Part shown: in pieces, positions 7,723-16,001 of the stretch | How positions within the stretch are numbered: the first letter of the stretch is position 1 | Layout: each line of letters begins with the position of its first letter | DNA from: Heyndrickxia oleronia | Lineage (GTDB): Bacteria; Bacillota; Bacilli; Bacillales; Bacillaceae_C | NCBI RefSeq assembly: GCF_017809215.1 | Contig: NZ_CP065424.1 | Location: 4,676,001-4,740,000, forward strand | Direction: 5' to 3' | DNA length: 64,000 nucleotides | Made by a program: the position numbers and the translations under genes | The notes under the pieces: model-generated | What the model saw: the letters and a program-made list of their open reading frames with translations, nothing else | Databases searched by the model: none | What the model was told of the DNA's origin: nothing

Positions 7723-7911
7723 TTATTGCAAATCAGGCATTTGATATTTTTTTGTAGACGAGGAATGGTCTAATTCTTGCTAACTACGAAGGACCTTTCC
7801 TTCATCTATCATTATTGTAGGTGAGAATTGGACAGCCTTGGCGGACACCTCATGCCCGTTAATTTCAGGCTCAAAATGACGCTTTTCCCAACAAAAACAC
7901 CTAAAAACAAC
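7723..7911. other. Gene-free stretch before the phage leader
   Basis: No credible ORF. It lies between the two tandem terminators of the restriction operon and the structured leader, so it should contain the minus-strand promoter of the phage cassette. I could not identify a convincing -35/-10 pair. Confidence 0.4.
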
Positions 7912-7954
7912 AAAAAAAGCCATACACAAACCCTTAAAAGGATTCATGTATGGC
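7912..7954 (-). terminator. Second intrinsic terminator after the restriction operon
   Basis: GCCATACA (7919-7926) pairs with TGTATGGC (7947-7954), followed on the minus strand by a run of seven T. It lies in tandem behind the terminator at 7973-8000. Confidence 0.8.
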
Positions 7955-7972
7955 TCACATATTTTGCAACTA

Positions 7973-8000
7973 AAAAACGGACATCCCGTGTCCGCTTTTT
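7973..8000. terminator. Bidirectional terminator of the restriction operon
   Basis: CGGACA (7978-7983) / TGTCCG (7989-7994) with a 5-base loop, flanked by A6 and T5 tracts. It lies 18 bases after the stop of the ImmA-like gene. Confidence 0.8.
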
Positions 8001-8017
8001 CAAAATATATTAAACTT

Positions 8018-9886
8018 TTATAATGGCTCTGCCCCATGTATTTGTAAAAATGCTCTAATCTCATCCATCGATTTTGCATATAGGTGAGTCAATGCAAAGT
8101 TATACCAAATATGACTATTGTTATTGAAGTTCAATGAAAATGGTGAGTTGCGAATTATATGACTGCTAATATTTGGCGGTAGATGAAGTCCAAGGCAAAT
8201 CAATACAATGGAATTAATAGATCCCGGTTCCTCACCATTAACGATACGTCTTATGGTACGCTCGTTGACCAATATTTTCTCTGCTAATTCTTTATAAGTT
8301 ACTTTTTTCCACTCACGTACTATTTTGAGAGAGCTGGTATAGCTATTTGGCAATTCATTATAGATTCGCATTTCTTCAGCTATCGTTTCGGCTAGTAATT
8401 GAGCCTTCTTTTCTGGAGCCGCATACTCAAAACCATTACAATACTTTATATCAAAATCTATATTTGATGTCTTATCACGGTTGAGGAAACATTCAGTATA
8501 GTATCTTTCCCTACACCCGGATTTGACTGATAACTCGAAAACCAAGCAGCACTCTTCCATATGGGTTCGTGCGTAGTCTGTAAGTACCGTTTGTCCGAAT
8601 ATATCCTGTGTTAAATATTTTGGATGGTTTAGCACAAAGTGAGAATCTACATATATATAACTTCCGTCTCTAACTAGAGCGGCCATTTCTGGATTGGTTA
8701 TGCTTTGGATAGCAGCATCCTCTGCACCTATAGAAAAGGTCTGATTTCTTTCAAGCGCACCCTTCTTAAATCTATGCGGCTTGACGTAGCGACCATCTAT
8801 ATAAGTAAAAGTTCCGATTGCTTCCTCATATCCAGCATCAATCATTCGGATTTTAGCTGCTGCCCGAGATACACTGAAGAACGTTGCTAAGGCGTCAATA
8901 ACTGGCTCCATTACATCTATAAGTTCAGATGTTCCCAGTTCTGAACTGAATTGCTTAATAAATTTGAACGCTTGGGTTTTAAACATGGCAAGTGGCATTT
9001 GTATCTTTGGAGCGAGGGCATTCGCCTGCCATTCCATCCAGTCAGTTGCATCTCTTGTATTGTCTTTTATACCCCCGACTACCTGACACTTGATTCGTGT
9101 GGCACTACTATTATATAACCGCTCCAATTCAAATGCTTTTCTATGTTGATCCCAATGAACACACTCATGTACAATAGTGTTATTGACTGATCCCAGATTA
9201 CGAAGAAAGTAAGCTTTAGGGTCCACGATTATTGTGCGGCCACTCACACGGGTCTGTACCATTTCATCGCTATCTTCATCATAAAAATCCGCATCACAGT
9301 CGTGAAAGTATATCTGCCCAAAAACAGAGAAATCCTTTGTAATCTCTCTCATTTCTACTGTAAGGTCCATTTTTTCTGCCAACACCTGTGGCTCAACTGC
9401 CATTGGGTTTTTTAATGCTTCAGGATAATGTCTTCTAAGGAAGTCTGTGGCAACAGATTCTAGTTGTTCCTTATGGATGATAGGGACAAGGGAGTCTGAC
9501 ATAGGTTTCGGCTGCTTATTTTTGCTAGTATACTCAGTTATATTGGAGATTGTAAAGTCATCCAAATTGCAATCTAAATCTCCTGAGCATTCCAGCATAA
9601 ACCATTGCCGACAATTTTCTGATTCATCATAACGATGATTTGATTCACGGACTTCGAATTCAGCTTCAACAGCAACATCAAATTCTATTTTCATGTCCGG
9701 TAAGTCATTAACAGATACGAACTTTACTTCTATATCTGATAACTCAATGCCGCCGATGTTTTGAACTCTGTATAGCCGTAAGTCTAAGCCATCGTAGTTT
9801 TCTTCAGTGAAATCCTGTATGGCAGCAAACATTTTATTATAGAATCTTTCTGCCACATATTCTTTAAATGAACGATTACCTGCCAT
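8018..9886 (-). CDS. ImmA/IrrE-like zinc metallopeptidase with C-terminal HTH
   Basis: About 622 residues from MAGNRSFKEYV (an ATG four codons earlier at 9898 is possible; ribosome spacing is ambiguous). The central domain has a zinc-protease signature, HECVH (about residues 240-244) inside TIVHECVHWDQH, preceded by RTIIVDP, typical of ImmA/IrrE (COG2856) proteins. The C-terminal ~100 residues carry an HTH-like segment (VTYKELAEKILVNERTIRRI). The N-terminal ~130 residues are unassigned. ImmA cleaves phage or ICE repressors of the XRE type. It is the last gene of the restriction-modification operon, starting within 18 bp of the LlaJI-type nuclease stop, so a linked regulatory or defence function is inferred. 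Confidence 0.75.
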   Translation of the reverse strand: MAGNRSFKEYVAERFYNKMFAAIQDFTEENYDGLDLRLYRVQNIGGIELSDIEVKFVSVNDLPDMKIEFDVAVEAEFEVRESNHRYDESENCRQWFMLECSGDLDCNLDDFTISNITEYTSKNKQPKPMSDSLVPIIHKEQLESVATDFLRRHYPEALKNPMAVEPQVLAEKMDLTVEMREITKDFSVFGQIYFHDCDADFYDEDSDEMVQTRVSGRTIIVDPKAYFLRNLGSVNNTIVHECVHWDQHRKAFELERLYNSSATRIKCQVVGGIKDNTRDATDWMEWQANALAPKIQMPLAMFKTQAFKFIKQFSSELGTSELIDVMEPVIDALATFFSVSRAAAKIRMIDAGYEEAIGTFTYIDGRYVKPHRFKKGALERNQTFSIGAEDAAIQSITNPEMAALVRDGSYIYVDSHFVLNHPKYLTQDIFGQTVLTDYARTHMEECCLVFELSVKSGCRERYYTECFLNRDKTSNIDFDIKYCNGFEYAAPEKKAQLLAETIAEEMRIYNELPNSYTSSLKIVREWKKVTYKELAEKILVNERTIRRIVNGEEPGSINSIVLICLGLHLPPNISSHIIRNSPFSLNFNNNSHIWYNFALTHLYAKSMDEIRAFLQIHGAEPL

Positions 9887-9903
9887 ACTCCCCCACATCC
9901 CCT

Positions 9904-11364
9904 TTATAAATGAAGTAAGCCTATATCCATTTTTTCATTTGCTAAATAGTGCGAGTATATCAATTCTGCGGGCAACTGTCTTATTTGTATATTCTGTAAC
10001 CCGAGAGCATCTAACATTTCTATATTGACGTATCCCTTATTAATAATGCTATGTTGTTCGGTTGGCATCAAAAAGCAATTTTTAACATCGTGAATTCCAT
10101 GATCATTAACAAAATTTTTATATGCCAACTGATATAGGTACTGCTTTGTAATATCACCAATTCCAGGTTGTCCCCGTAGTTCTTTTCCATGCTCAAGTTG
10201 AATATTATAATACTTAGCATCAAATATAATGAACTGATGTGAGTTATTCATCTTATGGATCGACACAAGGTCTGGGACGAGGGTTTCCCTAGCGGCCTTT
10301 TGAAATTCAGAACCATCTTGCTTATAACCATTCCACTTTGGCTTTTCTATTAATGAAATGAGCAGGTCATAAGGATTATATCCGTCAGATAACGAAATAG
10401 GCAGTGAACCTAGTGGAGTCTGTAATTGATTGTCCAGTACTTCCGCACACACCTTTTCCCATACTAAATTAAAACTGTTTGTACCAAACATAGTGAAACA
10501 ATCAATTTCTGCAAGTGTGCTACTATGTGCAACATAGGCGTATAACGTCTTTAGTAATAACTGCTTTCTTGTATTAAACTGCAAATTCAATTCATTTTGT
10601 ATGCGGTAAAGTATATAGTCTTTTTCTCCAAAGTCATCAAGTTCTTCATCAGACACTTCAACCGGAAGTATATCAAACAAATCCAACAAATCTGCATCTT
10701 TTAGTTCCCTAGAGCAAATACTTATAATAGATTCATGGAGCCTTTTAAAGTAATCAAAATCATCATTTATACGTTTTTGTGTAAACAGTTCTATGTAATA
10801 TGGTCGATTATTACTGAGATAAGTAAAGGTCTCATTTATCGTCTTGTCCCACAGTATTTCACCCGAACCATTAGTTTCAATTATATCTTTTGTATTCGTA
10901 TATGCACCATTTTCGTAGTAGTCATGTAGCAAGAAAATCATAACAGCAAGCAAGTTGAAAGCACTACTTTCACTGTTATCATTATACATACGAATGATTT
11001 GCTCTTTGGCATTATACTTTTCAAGAACTTTTATTATTGTTTTTAACTCAGTTAAGGGATCATTATTAGTTAAGATATATTTAGGATAGCATTTTAATAC
11101 ACAACCCCAAACGGTTATTACACCAACGAAAGTAAACACATAAAGGTATTCGTTCTCACCAATCTCTACATCTGCAACTTCAATATCCTCTTCCAAAAGG
11201 TCTGACATATTTTTTTGAGAATCCGTTGCTTTAACAGCCTTTAGAACACCAAACTCTTTCAAACGCTTAATAATATCTACCGTTTTTTCTTCCGAGCATT
11301 GAAAGATGTCCTGTAATTCAGTTTGATTGTATCTTTTCTGTTCTCGGACAAACTTCGATATCAT
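9904..11364 (-). CDS. LlaJI-type restriction endonuclease subunit (McrC-like role)
   Basis: A 486-residue protein. The N-terminal ~45 residues look like a winged helix (YNQTELQDIFQCSEEKTVDI). The C-terminal half has a PD-(D/E)XK nuclease layout: Glu303 in VWEKVCAEVL as a candidate, Pro364-Asp365 in LVPDLVSI and Asp382-Ala-Lys384 in FDAKYYN. This matches the LlaJI restriction endonuclease family (R2.LlaJI), which works with an McrB-like GTPase. Its start overlaps the end of the NTPase gene by 4 bp, so the two subunits are translationally coupled. It probably provides DNA cleavage, with translocation or recognition by the partner. Confidence 0.83.
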   Translation of the reverse strand: MISKFVREQKRYNQTELQDIFQCSEEKTVDIIKRLKEFGVLKAVKATDSQKNMSDLLEEDIEVADVEIGENEYLYVFTFVGVITVWGCVLKCYPKYILTNNDPLTELKTIIKVLEKYNAKEQIIRMYNDNSESSAFNLLAVMIFLLHDYYENGAYTNTKDIIETNGSGEILWDKTINETFTYLSNNRPYYIELFTQKRINDDFDYFKRLHESIISICSRELKDADLLDLFDILPVEVSDEELDDFGEKDYILYRIQNELNLQFNTRKQLLLKTLYAYVAHSSTLAEIDCFTMFGTNSFNLVWEKVCAEVLDNQLQTPLGSLPISLSDGYNPYDLLISLIEKPKWNGYKQDGSEFQKAARETLVPDLVSIHKMNNSHQFIIFDAKYYNIQLEHGKELRGQPGIGDITKQYLYQLAYKNFVNDHGIHDVKNCFLMPTEQHSIINKGYVNIEMLDALGLQNIQIRQLPAELIYSHYLANEKMDIGLLHL

Positions 11365-13580
11365 TCTGCACCGTCCCCTGTAAGGTTATTTGTAGGTGCA
11401 GTAGCAGGGAATTTATTGCTGATATTTTTGGCAAAGATAAATACACCCTTTTCCTCAAACTCTTTGCAAATAGAAGAGTATGTCGTCTTATCATTACAAC
11501 CATCAAAAAGAGTCTGGCGTTTCTGCTTTGCTGCGTCATCAAATAAATACATGATAACTTTGCTCTTAAATGTGGCGATAAACTTTGTCGGGTCAATAGG
11601 CTCCGTTTCAGGAACGATTTTCTTTGACAGAAAATATGGGCCAAGCAACTTATCCTCATTCACTTTATATGAAAGAAGTTCAGTATTTATCGCTTTACGC
11701 AATTCATTCCACTCAACTATTCTCTTGTTTGCACCTTTACCTAGTTCAACAGTTTTACCTACAATTTTTTCTTCGCTATCATCAATACCTAAATAAGTGA
11801 AGTCCCATCTACGTTTGAATGCAGTATCCATAGGGAATACTCCTTGGTCAGCACTATTCATAGTTGCCCATATAAACATATTATCTGGGATTTTGATTTC
11901 AGAATACTCTTGTGGATTACCTCCTAATTCTTTAGCAAGATATTTTTTAATATCCTCAGATGTTTGAATAGCATATTCACTAACATTGTCCTCATCACGG
12001 TCTAATAACTGAAATATATCACCAAATACAGCTGCAACATTCGCTCTGTTGATTTCTTCAACAATTAATAAAAATGGCTTAGGACTATCTGACTGAGCAT
12101 TTTTAAGTGCTTTAACATACGTCCTCATAAATGGGCCAGGAACGTATTCATATGCAATTTCACTAGCAGGTTGTTTATTTGAAATCAGATTTACATATGG
12201 CCTAATCGCACGACCATGATTTCGTTCAACGCTATTATCACCACTAGCATCAGAGCCATCTTTTTTCTTAGTTTTAAACTTGTCATCACTATATAATCCT
12301 AGTAAAAGTGGTAAGCGAGTTAAATCGCCATCTTTAAATTTTTCATATAGCAAATCATATTTTTCTTGAGCCGTTTTATCATCCAACAGAACAGTTAAAA
12401 CATCCCTCTCATCTTTGCTTCCAATCAGATTCTTTACTGAATCCACCATCGTAGGCTTGTAAGTTCCCACAAAGTTAGCATACGAATAGTCGGGATGGAA
12501 AGTCACACGCTCGTACTCGCCACCATTTTTAAGCAAGGTCTCCTTATCTCGATTTAAAGTATAACTTTTACCTGTTCCTGGAGCACCAAAGATAATTCTA
12601 TTATGGTGGAAATCAGTTTGATATCCTGTTTTATATTTTATTAATTCAGCATTAGAAGAATCGGTAAGATAGTCATCATTGGATTCATGTGCAGCATCTG
12701 CCCCACTCTCTACTTCTTCATACTCATCAATTCCTACGATTTTTGTAGTACTTAGAGACAAGAATGTAGAAACACGTTTTTGATAATCAGCAAGGTTTAG
12801 ATCCGGATCATTTGTAGAAGTAACTGTTCCACGCGAATAGTTCAAATATGGATTAGTTCCATCATTTAGCGAGGTTTTCAGAACTCGTAATGAACCCTTG
12901 GCTTCTTTATCACCATTAATATCTACTGGTTCGGTGGTAGCTAAAAGTTTACGATAGATGCTATCTTGATTAAAAATTACATCTTGACCACTATCATCAA
13001 GTTTAAATACGGCTGTTTCTGACAAAGCCGTTAATACGGACTTAAGCAATTTATCTTCTCGTTCACTTGTGGCAACATTCAATCCCAACCAATTAAGCAA
13101 AACTTCCTTATATTTCTCCTCTGCCACAGCCATAGCTACATCAATAATATCCATATTCAAAGTAAAATGTATCTCTTTTGGATATCTCACACCACCTGTT
13201 CTCTCAGAACTAACAGGCTTAGTATTATCCTGAAAAACAATTTCGCCCAATTTCCAATACAGTTCAAACGCTACAATAAGAGCTTCCATTTGTGATTTTA
13301 GTAGTTGATTGTTATTCACCGTTTGACGAAATTGATCATCCGAAATGCCATGAACACTATACACTGGTGAAGAATATGCAATAAGCTTATTCATGAGTTC
13401 ATCCGAAATACGAATTGAATCACCATCTTGAACTGAATACTTTACTTCTGCGGGACGTCCTTCACTCTTCCAAATCAAAATAAAAAGGGCAAGTGTGGCT
13501 TTAACGTTGGGCAAAGATGACTTAATGCCAAGCTTTAAATCTATATCTTCATAAATTTCCATGTTTTCAGGCCTTTGCAT
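11361..13580 (-). CDS. McrB-like AAA+ NTPase, LlaJI-type restriction subunit
   Basis: A 739-residue protein. Residues 1-320 form a non-AAA region, probably DNA-recognising. Walker A GAPGTGKS is at 332-339. LLIVEEINRAN (about 504-514) is the Walker B segment characteristic of McrB. TMNSADQG (573-580) corresponds to the McrB nucleotide-specificity motif MNTAD, and an FKRRWDF sensor segment follows. This is the NTPase of McrBC/LlaJI-type restriction enzymes. The ATG has AAGGAGG nine bases upstream, and the start overlaps the C5-methyltransferase stop by 14 bp. GTP rather than ATP use is expected from the family, not shown here. Confidence 0.88.
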   Translation of the reverse strand: MQRPENMEIYEDIDLKLGIKSSLPNVKATLALFILIWKSEGRPAEVKYSVQDGDSIRISDELMNKLIAYSSPVYSVHGISDDQFRQTVNNNQLLKSQMEALIVAFELYWKLGEIVFQDNTKPVSSERTGGVRYPKEIHFTLNMDIIDVAMAVAEEKYKEVLLNWLGLNVATSEREDKLLKSVLTALSETAVFKLDDSGQDVIFNQDSIYRKLLATTEPVDINGDKEAKGSLRVLKTSLNDGTNPYLNYSRGTVTSTNDPDLNLADYQKRVSTFLSLSTTKIVGIDEYEEVESGADAAHESNDDYLTDSSNAELIKYKTGYQTDFHHNRIIFGAPGTGKSYTLNRDKETLLKNGGEYERVTFHPDYSYANFVGTYKPTMVDSVKNLIGSKDERDVLTVLLDDKTAQEKYDLLYEKFKDGDLTRLPLLLGLYSDDKFKTKKKDGSDASGDNSVERNHGRAIRPYVNLISNKQPASEIAYEYVPGPFMRTYVKALKNAQSDSPKPFLLIVEEINRANVAAVFGDIFQLLDRDEDNVSEYAIQTSEDIKKYLAKELGGNPQEYSEIKIPDNMFIWATMNSADQGVFPMDTAFKRRWDFTYLGIDDSEEKIVGKTVELGKGANKRIVEWNELRKAINTELLSYKVNEDKLLGPYFLSKKIVPETEPIDPTKFIATFKSKVIMYLFDDAAKQKRQTLFDGCNDKTTYSSICKEFEEKGVFIFAKNISNKFPATAPTNNLTGDGAE

Positions 13581-14655
13581 ATGCAGTATCCTCCTTATAG
13601 ACTTCTATATCTTTCATAATAACCTGAGCAATGGCTTTAGCTAATAAAGGCGGAACAGCATTTCCTACCTGTTTCATTTGAGATCCTTTAGTACCAACAA
13701 AGTGAAAGGAGTCTGGGAAAGACTGTATGCGAGCCGCTTCACGAACAGTAATTGCACGATTCAAAAAAGGATGTGTAAACTTTCCTGATGATGGTGTATC
13801 AAACCGTGTCGTAATGGTAACAGATACTTCATTTTTTCTCATACGGGTCCAAGTACCACTATAAATAGATTTTGTTAAGTGCTCTTCTGGAAGAACCTCC
13901 TTGCCACTATTTGGTGGAATCAATGACAACCTTTCTAAAGCTAAAGCAGAATGATTAGTTGCAACGTGATTATATAAAATAGTTGATTCTTTTCTCAAAG
14001 TTTCTTGGTAAGAACTTTGTGGCGGGTTTCTATATTCTTGCTTTTCAGATCCCTCGCCAGAATTCAAGTAAGCTAAATCACTTATTGCATCCCATATTGT
14101 TACTTTACCTTCTTGTGGTGTTGGGAGTGAAGGAGCAACATCTCCTTGCTTACCAATAATTATCGCACGTCTTCTATTTTGTGGCACTCCATAATCTGAC
14201 GCATTCAACACTCCCATGTTTAATTCGTAACCCATGTCATTAAAGAGTTTCTCTAGTTCCTTCTTAAAATACCCGCGTTCAGCAGTAAGTAAATTAGGGA
14301 CATTTTCCATCACAAAGTACTTGGGTCGTACTTTCTCAACAACTCTCACAAAAGATTTAAAAAGGAAATTACGTTCATCATGAATTGTTTTCCTCTGACC
14401 CTTCTGCGAAAATCCTTGACATGGTGGCCCTCCGATAATGACGTCTATTTCCCCAAAATACCTTGAAAATGTTTCTTCAAAATCTACTGTTGTTATATCG
14501 GCCACTAACATATCGGTATTAGGATGGTTTATTTTATAGGCATCTGCTATTGAGACATCATACTCATTTGCAAATACTACATCAAATCCCATTTGTTCAA
14601 ATCCCAAAGACATTCCTCCAACACCTGCAAATAAATCGATTACTTTAGGCTTCAT
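13567..14655 (-). CDS. C5-cytosine DNA methyltransferase
   Basis: A 362-residue protein from the ATG at 14655, which has GGAGGTG upstream; the frame extends 11 codons further without a ribosome site. Motif I is DLFAGVGG (7-14) and motif IV is GGPPCQGFSQ with catalytic Cys79. Motif VI is ENVPN (117-121), then QNRRR and the C-terminal RxxxQxFPD-type motif and VGNAVPP. All catalytic motifs are intact, so this is an active-looking Dcm-type enzyme protecting one strand of the recognition site. Overlaps both neighbours by a few bases in one operon. Confidence 0.95.
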   Translation of the reverse strand: MKPKVIDLFAGVGGMSLGFEQMGFDVVFANEYDVSIADAYKINHPNTDMLVADITTVDFEETFSRYFGEIDVIIGGPPCQGFSQKGQRKTIHDERNFLFKSFVRVVEKVRPKYFVMENVPNLLTAERGYFKKELEKLFNDMGYELNMGVLNASDYGVPQNRRRAIIIGKQGDVAPSLPTPQEGKVTIWDAISDLAYLNSGEGSEKQEYRNPPQSSYQETLRKESTILYNHVATNHSALALERLSLIPPNSGKEVLPEEHLTKSIYSGTWTRMRKNEVSVTITTRFDTPSSGKFTHPFLNRAITVREAARIQSFPDSFHFVGTKGSQMKQVGNAVPPLLAKAIAQVIMKDIEVYKEDTAYAKA

Positions 14656-15376
14656 TTGGCACCTCCTCGATACGCTTAGATGCAGCATTAAAATAATCTT
14701 TATCTAACTCAATTCCAATAAAGTTTCTATTATGTCTTTTCGCAGCTACTCCAGTTGTTCCGCTTCCCATAAATGGGTCCAAGACAGTATCACCCTCAAT
14801 AGATAAAATTTCCACAAAATGTTCCATTAATTGTTCTGGCTTTTGAGTAGGGTGCTTGCCATATTTTTTCTCCCCATTCGGTGTAATTGAGGTTTCTATA
14901 AAATCATGTATTAAACGCCCTTCATTATTAAATGTACCTGTACGTGTTTTATATGTGAAGTATAGCCATGCTTCAGTTGAATTGACAAAATGGAGGTTCA
15001 TATTTCGTGGCATTGGATTTAACTTATGCCAAATACCTGTAGTCTTATAATAAAATCCACTTTTTTCTGCAAGCCTAATCAACGTTTCAACTTTAATAAT
15101 TGCCATGAAGACAATCATAGAACCACCTTTTTTTAATACCCTAGCAGACTCCATAAAAAAGTTGTCCATTGACTTTTGCCAATCATCAAAATCAAGGTCA
15201 TCCCAACCAGCTGCTCCAAAAAAGTTTTCTCTCATTTTCACAAGATTAGTATCTCTATTTTTCATAAAATTCCCTAAATTATATGGGGGATCGGTTATTA
15301 TCAAATCAACAGATGCATCGTCTAGTTGCTTCATCGTTTCGATACAATCACCGTTGTATAAACGTATTTCTGCCAT
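14645..15376 (-). CDS. Beta-class amino-methyltransferase (N6-A or N4-C)
   Basis: A 243-residue protein from the ATG at 15376 with AGGAAGAG upstream. The catalytic motif DPPY (29-32) comes before the AdoMet-binding motif DPFMGSGTTG (200-209), which is the beta-class order, and KHPTQKP (174-180) precedes the latter. DPPY fits N6-adenine methylation best but N4-cytosine cannot be excluded. It is the second methyltransferase of a two-enzyme restriction system. The classical LlaJI system has two C5 enzymes, so this pairing differs. Confidence 0.9.
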   Translation of the reverse strand: MAEIRLYNGDCIETMKQLDDASVDLIITDPPYNLGNFMKNRDTNLVKMRENFFGAAGWDDLDFDDWQKSMDNFFMESARVLKKGGSMIVFMAIIKVETLIRLAEKSGFYYKTTGIWHKLNPMPRNMNLHFVNSTEAWLYFTYKTRTGTFNNEGRLIHDFIETSITPNGEKKYGKHPTQKPEQLMEHFVEILSIEGDTVLDPFMGSGTTGVAAKRHNRNFIGIELDKDYFNAASKRIEEVPNEA

Positions 15377-15396
15377 AAAGCTCTTCCTTCCAAAAC

Positions 15397-15585
15397 TTAT
15401 TCTATCGCACTTTTTCCACTCTTGACCCATTCATCAACTTCTGAAAGTTTAAACTTCCACTGCCGACCAATTTTATGAGCAGGGATATCGGTTTTTTTTA
15501 TCCAATTTCGAATTGTATCTTTTGTAACACCTAAATACTCTGAAATTTCCTCAAGGTTTGACCATTTTTCATTCATCTCATTCAT
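15397..15585 (-). CDS. Small MerR/excisionase-type HTH protein
   Basis: About 62 residues; the HTH (WSNLEEISEYLGVTKDTIRN) and the KIGRQWKFKLSEVDEWVKSG wing form the typical excisionase-family winged helix. The ATG at 15585 has GAGGTG six bases upstream. It is the first gene of the restriction operon, 20 bp ahead of the amino-methyltransferase. It may be the control protein of the system, or an element excisionase because it lies at the edge next to rlmCD. The sequence does not decide. Confidence 0.8.
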   Translation of the reverse strand: MNEMNEKWSNLEEISEYLGVTKDTIRNWIKKTDIPAHKIGRQWKFKLSEVDEWVKSGKSAIE

Positions 15586-15908
15586 TTCTTTCACCTCGGA
15601 TATCAAACTGGTGATAATAATTATAGTAATCTATCATAACATAAAAACCTATGAATATAAATATTTTAACATAAAATCGCAATATTAAATATGGTTTAAT
15701 GGTAATAGATATGAATTAGCGTTGATACATACTGTTTATATTGAATAATTATTATTTCAATGCCATCTATCAAATCAAACACATATATTTAGGACATTTG
15801 TTATTTATTACATCTATCCTATCTCCACACCCTACAAAATTATCCATCCTATCTCCTCAACCCTCTGCCGATTTCCACAGTCGATATGTTTACTTAATAA
15901 ATAAAAAC
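15586..15908. other. AT-rich gene-free junction between the island and rlmCD
   Basis: About 320 bases, very AT-rich, with no credible ORF. It should hold the minus-strand promoter of the restriction operon; a TATAAT lies at about 15620-15626 on the minus strand without a clear -35. TATCA-N6-TGATA just upstream of the HTH gene (15600-15615) may be its operator. No integrase, insertion sequence or tRNA was seen. Confidence 0.4.
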
Positions 15909-15976
15909 AAGGGTTTTCGAGACTCAGAATATCCTCCGCACAACCGGCAGAATGTTTCCCAATCTCGAAAACCCTT
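15909..15976. terminator. Long-loop inverted repeat after rlmCD, possible terminator
   Basis: A 14-bp perfect inverted repeat, AAGGGTTTTCGAGA (15909-15922) / TCTCGAAAACCCTT (15963-15976), encloses a 40-base loop. It lies 26 bases downstream of the rlmCD stop. It may terminate rlmCD; the long loop is unusual. Confidence 0.5.
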
Positions 15977-16001
15977 TATTTATCAATGCTTTGAATAGAC
16001 C

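Noticed and set aside
15397..15585. Integrase/excisionase module proving an ICE end
   Set aside because: Only an excisionase-like HTH protein is present. Such proteins also occur as restriction-system regulators, and no integrase was seen, so it is not evidence by itself.
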